Origin: Atrichornis clamosus
Taxonomy: Eukaryota > Chordata > Aves > Passeriformes > Menuridae
DNA length: 64,000 nt
Assembly (NCBI GenBank): GCA_013400975.1
Contig: WBMZ01002999.1
Coordinates: 25,760-89,759, forward strand
Direction of reading: 5' to 3'
Part shown: positions 54,301-63,300 of the stretch, piece after piece
Layout: every line of letters starts with the position of its first letter
How positions within the stretch are numbered: the stretch's first letter is position 1
The notes under the pieces: model-generated
Database searches by the model: none
What the model saw: only the letters and a program-made list of their open reading frames with translations
Told to the model about the DNA's origin: nothing
Made by a program: the position numbers and the translations under genes

Positions 54301-57300
54301 TGATCCATTAAAACTTGCTCAGAAGAGTTTTCAATTTTTTGTTCTGAACATGTTCAAGATTCATAAGGATCTTTTTGATAAAGAAACTGCTAAAAAAATC
54401 TTCAGACTTACAGAAGTGCTCAAGCCCAACACAAGTCCTGTAGTCCCTTGTTCACAATATTAAGAATCTCTTCTCCAGAAAACCAGAGTGGAACAACAAG
54501 TAAGAAACTTCTCCACTGTTGTACCAACCATATTACTTCCCAAATCAGAATGAATGATGGATAAAGACTAGAGACTGGAAGAATACATCTCTCAAAGATG
54601 GCAATAGTACAACTGCCCCAGATTTAGCTGCCACAGCTCCCTATACATATTTCAGTCTGGACCCAAAGGATGCTCGTGTAGTGATCATGGGTATAAGTGA
54701 TTATGAGTATATGCCCTCTTTGGTTCATAGAGTGGCCAAGTCTTGGAAGCACGCTCCAGTAGCACACCAGGAGTGCTCCAATGCTGAAGTGTGTTTGGTA
54801 CACAGCATCAAGTTAGAGCCAGCCCACAGTCAATGCAGAGACACATGGATATCCAAGCCCACACCACAAACTATTCTGTTTTACAGATTTCTTCCTCTTG
54901 TCCCACAGCTCCTGCTAGTGCAGACCTAGCACTAAAACCCAGCATCGCAGAGCTAGGGCACCTTATGTATAGCTCTTTAAAGCACTCAGCCCTTCAGCTG
55001 CAAGATTCTGCAGCATCCCATTCAAGAAAAGGCTTATCTGTATGCCACCAATAGCTGATCCCAGCCTACACATCTGCCAGACCATACACCAAAATCCCAA
55101 ATTTAAGAAATAGATCTTTTCTCACTTCTCAGTAGAGAAAGGCTTCAAGCTTTGTAAAACATATACTTAACTTAAAAATTACATGTATAAAATATTTGGT
55201 CCCAAAGGACCCCTAATTAGTTCATTAAGAGTTCTGAGAGAGGAAATCACTAATTTCCAAACTGAAATACAGCTACCACAGGGACTTCTCACACTGTCTA
55301 GCATAAAAGGGAGAAAAAGAAAAAACCTACCCTCACATCTTCTTCTGTGCATGATACTATAGAGAGTTCGCTAAATTACAATGGTATATATATTTTACTA
55401 TGAGAGCCAACATTTCTAAGAATCCTCATTTTCTCAGACTCAGCTGGAGTTTGCCATGAACATTTTCAGAGTTTGAAACTGCAGCCCTACTGAAGTCCAC
55501 AGCCAAACTTCTATCAGCTGCATAGAGTGTGGATTTTGCTCTTTACCCCAAATCACATCAGTAATTGTTTAGCGAGTTACACTGAGATAATGCAAAAGTG
55601 CTTTATAACTCTGCCTCATATAATACATGGACAGAAACCCCTTAAATTCAATTTTAAAATTTAATTCAAAATGCAATGTTTAGGTTCACAGTTAGGAACC
55701 TAAAAAAGATGCTCTGACTTTTCAGATCATTTTCAGAGCATAGTCCTGGCTGTCACCGCCCTACAATTTTGGCCTACATTTGGAAGATGTAAAGCAAGAA
55801 GGCAGCAAAGCACTGGTTTGAATAAAGAGTGGCCTGAGCCTCAGGATATGCTAATGCCTGTAAGGTTTTTATCAGTTTAGATAAAGACCTCGTTGCCCTC
55901 TGTGGCCCAGCCAGCCTCATTGGACCACCCACGCAGCTACAGCCCTTGCTCACCTCCAAGAAGTCACTCTCCAACACCGTGCCATTCATCAGACACTGAG
56001 CAGTGGGACCATGCCCTGTAACACATTAAGCCTGATGTACTTTCTTCAGGGTCAGGAGAAGGATCCACCTCCCAGATCCTGCAAGCTCTTTAAAGCAGCA
56101 TCTCCATCTGGGAGATGGGAGGATGCTTTCTACGCAGCAACAACAGGTCTATGTGAAACAGCTTTGTGAAATCCTGCTTAGAGAACGGGAAAAGGAAGCA
56201 ACAAAGTGGTGATTTGTTTTAGTAAACATAAAATAAATACGAAACAGGCTGTCCGTCAGCATCTTTCTCAGGTTTCAGGGTAATTTTTTTTTTGTCAAGG
56301 GGAAGAAATAAAATAGGAGCTGCTCCTAATGCTGCTGACTTCAGGGTACAAAAAGCTTCAGTAGTCTCAAGGAAATTCTAGACACCAGTGTCCAGTCATC
56401 CCCACTTGGGTGTATAGTGGCTGCATCAGGAAATATCAAAGGCTGTTTCAGTCTGCTGTGTTGTCCAACACAGTTGTAAGAAAAAGAAAGATCTAGTTTT
56501 CATGAAACACAAGGATCTTTACAAAGTTTTCATTTAAAAATATTTGCCTTTACTAGCTTGAAACAAAGATTGTGTCTCTATTTACATACTGAAATGTGTT
56601 CATCTATTCTATATCTTAGGAACCCCACATTACAAAGCTTAGCTGGGGCTCCTGTTCACACTCAGTTCTCAGATGACTACAACCCAGTAGCAATGCTTCA
56701 TATATTGGCCTGCAACAGATTATAGGAGTTGTTTTAAACCAGGAAACATTTTTTCTTTCCTGTTTGCAGGAACCTTACGTAAGTTTCCAATAAAAGACAG
56801 GGTCTATGCTGTTAAGAAATGCAAACTGTTTTTATCACAATGAAGTGTTTATTTCAGATTTTAAATCCAAAAAGACGATTAGTTTCTACATTCCACAATA
56901 CCTAAAAACAGTGCTAGAGCTCTCCAATGCTAGTTTTTGAATTAATATATTAAATTTATTCAATAATCAGTCATTTCAAAGCAAGATGAGAATATGATGG
57001 ACCATGTCAGATTTTACCCTTTGGAAGTAATGGAGTGTGGACAATCTCACTTAATTACTTTCCAAAGAATTAATTTAGTGAAAGCATGTTAACATATCAT
57101 TATCCCCACCCTATCTCCCCAAAAAACCTCAGGGATCTACTTCCATATTTTAATTATGTAATGGACGAATATTTTAAATTGTTTTTTCATGGAAGAAGAG
57201 CATCACCCACAGCTCCTTCTGCACTCCCTCTAAGCTTTCATGATTCCTTACGGTTGCCCAATTAGTGTCATTTGTGAACAGCAAGCACCCAAAAAAAATG

Positions 57301-60300
57301 TAGTCATTACACTGTTTCATGCAACCTTCCTACTTATTCTCTCACATCATCCCCAAGATTTTAGTGATCAAAAGACAGGTTCCTCACTACAACTTCGCAA
57401 AACTTCTCTTGACAAAAGGACTGCAGCACCAACTTTAAAATCTTCATCTCAGATTTCTAAGGAAATGAGAAGCAAGAGGGAAGTCAGAATAAAACCTATT
57501 AAAATGTATGTCACTGACTGGTCTATTCCCTCACTGTCTCCTCACGTATATTCACTTTTTAATAATGTACTTTAATATAATTTTAATCCTTATTTGAATT
57601 GTTTGCATGTGGTTTAAGCTTCAATAAAAGAATTTCAGGTTTGCTATTCTTAATTAGAATATAAAACATATATTTTATCAGCTCTGTAAAGTACTATTAA
57701 ATTTTTTAAAAACTCCTTGAAGATCAGATAAAGCATGTTTTTCTGCTGAGAGCCCAATGCTTTAATTTGCAATTCTGTATGTTGTTTTATTCATGATAAA
57801 ATACTTCATACTTGTAGTTTCTCTCCATACTGCTAACACTGACACAGATTCTCTGTTGAGGTTTGACTGTCACCAGAGGATTCTCTCATGACTGGTCTAC
57901 ATTTTCATTTGTTTTTAGAAACTTCGTTAAAAAAAAGAAAAAAAGGAAAAAATTAAATTTCATCAACTATAATTAACACCATTCATTACTAAAACAAGTA
58001 AAAATTCATGTTTGGGAAATAAATAGCTAATTAAAGGGCAACAAATTCAGTTCACTTATATAGTGTCTTATTAATAATAATAGTTTGAGCTTTAATAGCC
58101 TAACAATATATATTGTGCAAGTGTCCATTACAGCAAGTTATTTTTAATTCATAGCATACTGATTTATTCTGCATTCAATTACTGCACATACAAAAAAAAA
58201 AAATGGTTTCTCTATGCCACCCTTCCGCTTTACTCCAGTATAAAAGAAAAAAATATTCTAGAGTCAACTTATAGTCCATATAGCTTCCAAATGCATAAAA
58301 CTGACACCTAATTTAGAGTCCAATTCAGCATTAAATTTAAGAGTTTGACTGTAAGAGCTAGAAATAATCTCATTGAAAAAACAATTAAGAAAATTAAGCA
58401 ATGCTGTCTAAGGTAATAAAATCTTCTGTCCCACAAAACTTATAGAAGCTTCAAGTAGTGTATGTCCTCCACTCCTGAGCTCAAAACATGTTGCTGTTCT
58501 GGAGAGAAGAGGTCTAGAGATGAAACATGAGAAAGCCTGATTTGTCTCTCTGACTGTGTTATTGTGGACTTTTGAGAAAAACAACATGAGTAATGCTATT
58601 AACGTGTTTGCAACATCTTTTTGAACATGCTTGCAACACCTTTTCATACACACAGTGCATGAATCTGCCCAGTGAGAAGCAAATTAAATCCAATTTTGTT
58701 TTGCATTATTCCTAGGAAGTGATCACAGTAAAACAAATTACAGTCTCTTCCAGCCCTTGACAGATTTGAACTAGTGCCCTGAAAGCTACAAGGCTCAACT
58801 TACCATTGTTCCTTCCCTAACCCGTTCCATATTGTGTGATTTTGGTCCAGCTGTAGGAAGGGGGTGACCGGCTGCATTTTGGAAGGTTCAGGAGAGGAAG
58901 TGTGAGAGTCAAATGGGAAAGAAGAGACAACCACCAGAATAATACTGTCCATACAGATTTCCTGTTTGTGGCATTCACTTCCTCACCGACACGGCATTGC
59001 TCCACTTGTACATACAGAGTTGGAGAGATGAGGTACATATATTCAATTTATTTTCATGAATGGTGGAGAATTACAGCAGCAGAAGATTCAAACTGTAAAT
59101 AAACTGACAAAAACTGAGTAACACAGTTTAGTTTTTGTGACTTAAGAGTGACTGACAGTTATCAAAGCTATTACCTGCCAAAAATCATAATAATATTTAG
59201 TGATTTTGGGAGGAGGGAGCAAAAATGAACCATTACTTTTTAAGAGGTTTTTTTTTTTATTATTGGTCTGTTCAGCCTGGAGAGGAGGAGACTGAAGGAA
59301 GACCTCATCACAGTCTACAACTTCCTCATGAGGGGAAGAGGAGGGACAGGCACTGATCTGTCCAGAGATCATAGACAGAACCAGAGAGCATAGCCAGAAA
59401 TTGTGTCAGGGGAGGTTTAAGTTGGATATCATAAAAAGGTTCTTCACCCAGAGGATGGTTGGGCACCGGAACAGGCTCCCCAGGGAAGTGGTCACAACTC
59501 CAAGCCTGGCAGAGCTCAAGAAGTGTTTGGACAATACTCTCAGGCACATGGTGTGACTCTTGGGGATGGTCCTGTACAGGGCTAAGAGCTGGATGATCGA
59601 TGATCCTTGTGGGTCCCTTCCAACACAGCATATTCTATGATTCTGTGATTATTCTGCTCTTTTTTTTAAAATAAATTATAACAGAGTTTGTGTCATTTTA
59701 AATTTTCTCAAACCCTAAACTTCTACTAACAATGGCACTTCAGCTAATCTGTTAAACAGAACTGTAATTAATATTATGGAATCCCTTGCCAAATAAATCA
59801 ATTTCATTAAGAAATAATGTTTCACACTTTTTTTTACTGCTTTACCCAGATACTCTAAGCTTGAAGTTTCTGTCAAACAAGGCAGCTGTGGTTGCAGGAA
59901 TGGATGTTTAACAGCTATGATTTTCCCACTAGCCACATGAAGGATATTAAAAAGATGTTACAAGTTCCAAAGAAATCACAGATAAAGTCTCACTTCCATC
60001 TTTAAGTCTACAGAGGTGTTTTGCAGGAATTCCAGATTTCACTCTTTACATTTCACATACCTAATAACCCTGCCCACAACAATTACAGTAGTGAAGGCTG
60101 CATAAATATATAGAGAGTAAGTAGATAGACAAAACTTTGCCCACACCCTGTGTGCCTTCCCAGTCCGTCTATAATCACTACTGATCAGACCTGCAGCTCT
60201 GTAAATCAGCTGGAGGCGAGATGAGCACTGTCTCTAACTCCAGTATGTGTCTTGTTCGGTAGCATTGCATGTCCAGCATGGTTCTCTCCATCAGTTTCTA

Positions 60301-63300
60301 AGTAGATGCTAAAAACCTCAACACTATCTTGCCTTATCAGTATCCTTCCACTTTTATCTTCAGCTTAAATAACACATGACTAACAACCTGATTGACTGTA
60401 GATAAACATGCTGGCTTTCTACCTAAAAGTAACTTCAATACCAAAGAAGGTATCTATAACCAGGCACAGTTAGCATTATCTAAGCTTTACTTTACAACAT
60501 GCAAAATAAACCAACAGAGTTCTTCATTATGTAGAAAGTGAGACGTAAGTTGAGAATTGTCCTTGGGCATTAAGAGGAGTTATTTTAGTGTCTTTCTTAA
60601 AAATAAACAAACAGAACAAACAATGCAACTAGCAAAACATTTTTGGCGTCTGAAGACTGTCCTCTGAAAATTAAGAGGGAGATACCAAACAAATCAATAA
60701 ATATGAAACTCCTCCAAAGCAGGTGTGTACTTTCCGCTGAGTTTACAACTAAGGAAATTAAGGCATCAAGAATGAAATAACTTGCCTAAAAACACATAGG
60801 AAGTTTGTATTTCTTGCTTTGATGTTATCTCAGACTGACACTTATGTTCATTAACACAATGTTTCTCAAATGCCAACTGTACCTTTACTGTTCTGTAAAA
60901 CAGAGTTTGAAGAAAGTAGGTGTCTTTGAACTAGCTGTGCTAAATATCTGCCCTAGATTTTAGACATGCAGTTCAAAACGAACATATTTTCCTCACCTCT
61001 TTCTTCTCTCCCTTCCTTCTCCATTTACCTCATTTTTTAAACATGGCAAGCCATAAAAATACATTACTAAATAATAATGCAAACTAGATCTGTGTATGAA
61101 TGAAGACACAAATGCTCTCCTGAACCTAGGGCCCTTTCTAGAAAGAAGAGGCAAGTCTGGGGCAAGTTTGCTCTCATATTACTTTTTTTCTCCCTGACCA
61201 GATCCTCCACCAGCCAAGGTCCTGCTCCCGCATTCCCATCACAATGTCCTGCCCACTACTGCTCCCTTCCTCCCAATCCCCTCGTGGGCTCCCACCCACT
61301 CCAAACAAGGGGAAGGTATTGAGAAGGGGGAGAAGCTGCAGCCATCCTTGGCCCAGCTTAGACCTTAGTTGCTACCCTACAGGTGATCTGCAGTTATTTT
61401 TACAGAAGCACAGCCTTTGTATCCTGATCTTTTGAAACAATACATACAGGCAGTCTCTTCATCATTCTTCTGTTTGAGAGCACTAGAAAATTCTGTCATG
61501 TCTTTTCTTGTACAACTAAAACTAATCCTGTTGAGAACAGAAACCCTTACAGCATACAACAATGACCACTTTGAGTGCTTACCAGACATTTCTGTATTTC
61601 ACTTTACCATATACTAAAATCATATTGTCTTTCATATCTCTACCACTTGCTTGCTTCATTTGGTTTCTTCTTTATGTCTACCCCACTCCCAACTTCACAT
61701 CATCTTTCATAGTTCACATTATACTTGCAAGAGCTTTCTACTTCCCTGTAAAGCAATTTTCTTTACCTCTTTTCAACCTCAAAACCCTCACTGGCATCCT
61801 CTATCTGTATTTTCTTCCTCATGGGTCATGTGTGAAATACCTGATCACCTCAAGGCTGTACTCAAAGGCCTGATTATCTTTAGTTCCTCATCTCATTTAA
61901 TATAGTCTTACTAAAAGCTAACTCATAAAATGAAAGGCTTCTGAATTCAACTTTCTTTTATAAGCACAGAATAATACAAACTTACAACAGCCCTTGAGCT
62001 CACTATCTACAACGAGACAACACCTAAGCAAGTGATTTCATCAGAAACACATTCTAGAATGTAATACGTAAGGATTAACTAAGATTTTAAAACCTTTTTA
62101 TAGCATAAATACATATGTCTTATTTCCATCGAGTATAATACGTGCTCAGAGTTTCCAAATCAACATGAATGACAGTGCCCAGGAATAAGCTACTCTGCTT
62201 TTTCAAACTATTCAGAAAGTCATGCTACTCCTTCTGCTCCCACATGCAGGCTACTATCATGATCACTGTAAAAGAAAAGCCCAGGGATTTTGGTAGGAAG
62301 ACAGCTTGCTTATAAATGGATTAGAGTATAAACTTTGTAATATGTTGCTGTATGTTTCCTTATTAAAAAGACTTACAATGAAATATTTATTCAGTTTAGG
62401 CAAAACAGGCATCTGCTATTAGCGTACAACCCCCGTACATAGTCATAGTTTTCCCTCCTGAACAGCTCCAAAAATACGGTGTCACTGCACAATGCACAGC
62501 CCACACACACGACTCATGGTGCTCTGAAAAAACTGCTCCCACAATCTCCAGGTCCACATGTATTAGAGTTTTCTGCAAACCTGTCCTTTTCTTTCACCAC
62601 ATCACAAAGAAAATAATGTGAAATTTATCATCTTCATATCTTCCAAGGGAAGAAGCAGCTAATGTCTGATGTAGTTGCTGTCATGAAGCAATTTCATATG
62701 AACCTGACTCCAGCTGTTCAGACAGCAGTAAAAGCAAGACCACTACTAAAATGTGGAGGAATAAGAGACCCACAAATATGAAACATAAGACTATGAATCT
62801 TCACAATTTTGCTGCTAGAAAGCATTAACGTGAATCAAAATAAGGTATTTTGAGATTATAGTTTACCCTGAAGAATTCTCTGTAACATTCAGAATAGCTG
62901 ATTTATTTCCCCCAAAGCTAGTTGAACAATCCCAAGTACTATGCAGGCCAATCTGCAACACTGCCTGTGAGGATACTTACAGTTCCTCACCTCCTTCCTT
63001 TTTTATGACCCGTCACTGCAGCCCAGCAGCTTCACTGTCACGCTGCCACCCAGGTGACGCCACCACCCCAATAACCCCTACCTCAAAGATCAGCAGAAAG
63101 AAAAATCAGTAACTGGAGGCCAACTCCCGTAACTCCGCACAGGCATCTCACACCTCAACACCGCCCTTCGCTGGTGCGGAGAGGAGCCGGGTGGGCTCTG
63201 GGAGCGTGGGCGGGTAGGGGACTGAAGGACACCTGTCCCTGCCGCGGCGTCCCACTGCGCCCCTCGGGGTCACAGGCAGTTCGGTCCTATATATGTATAT

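Noticed and set aside
63283..63300. TATA-like sequence near the gene start
   Set aside because: It is in intron 1, downstream of the start codon, and part of a microsatellite.
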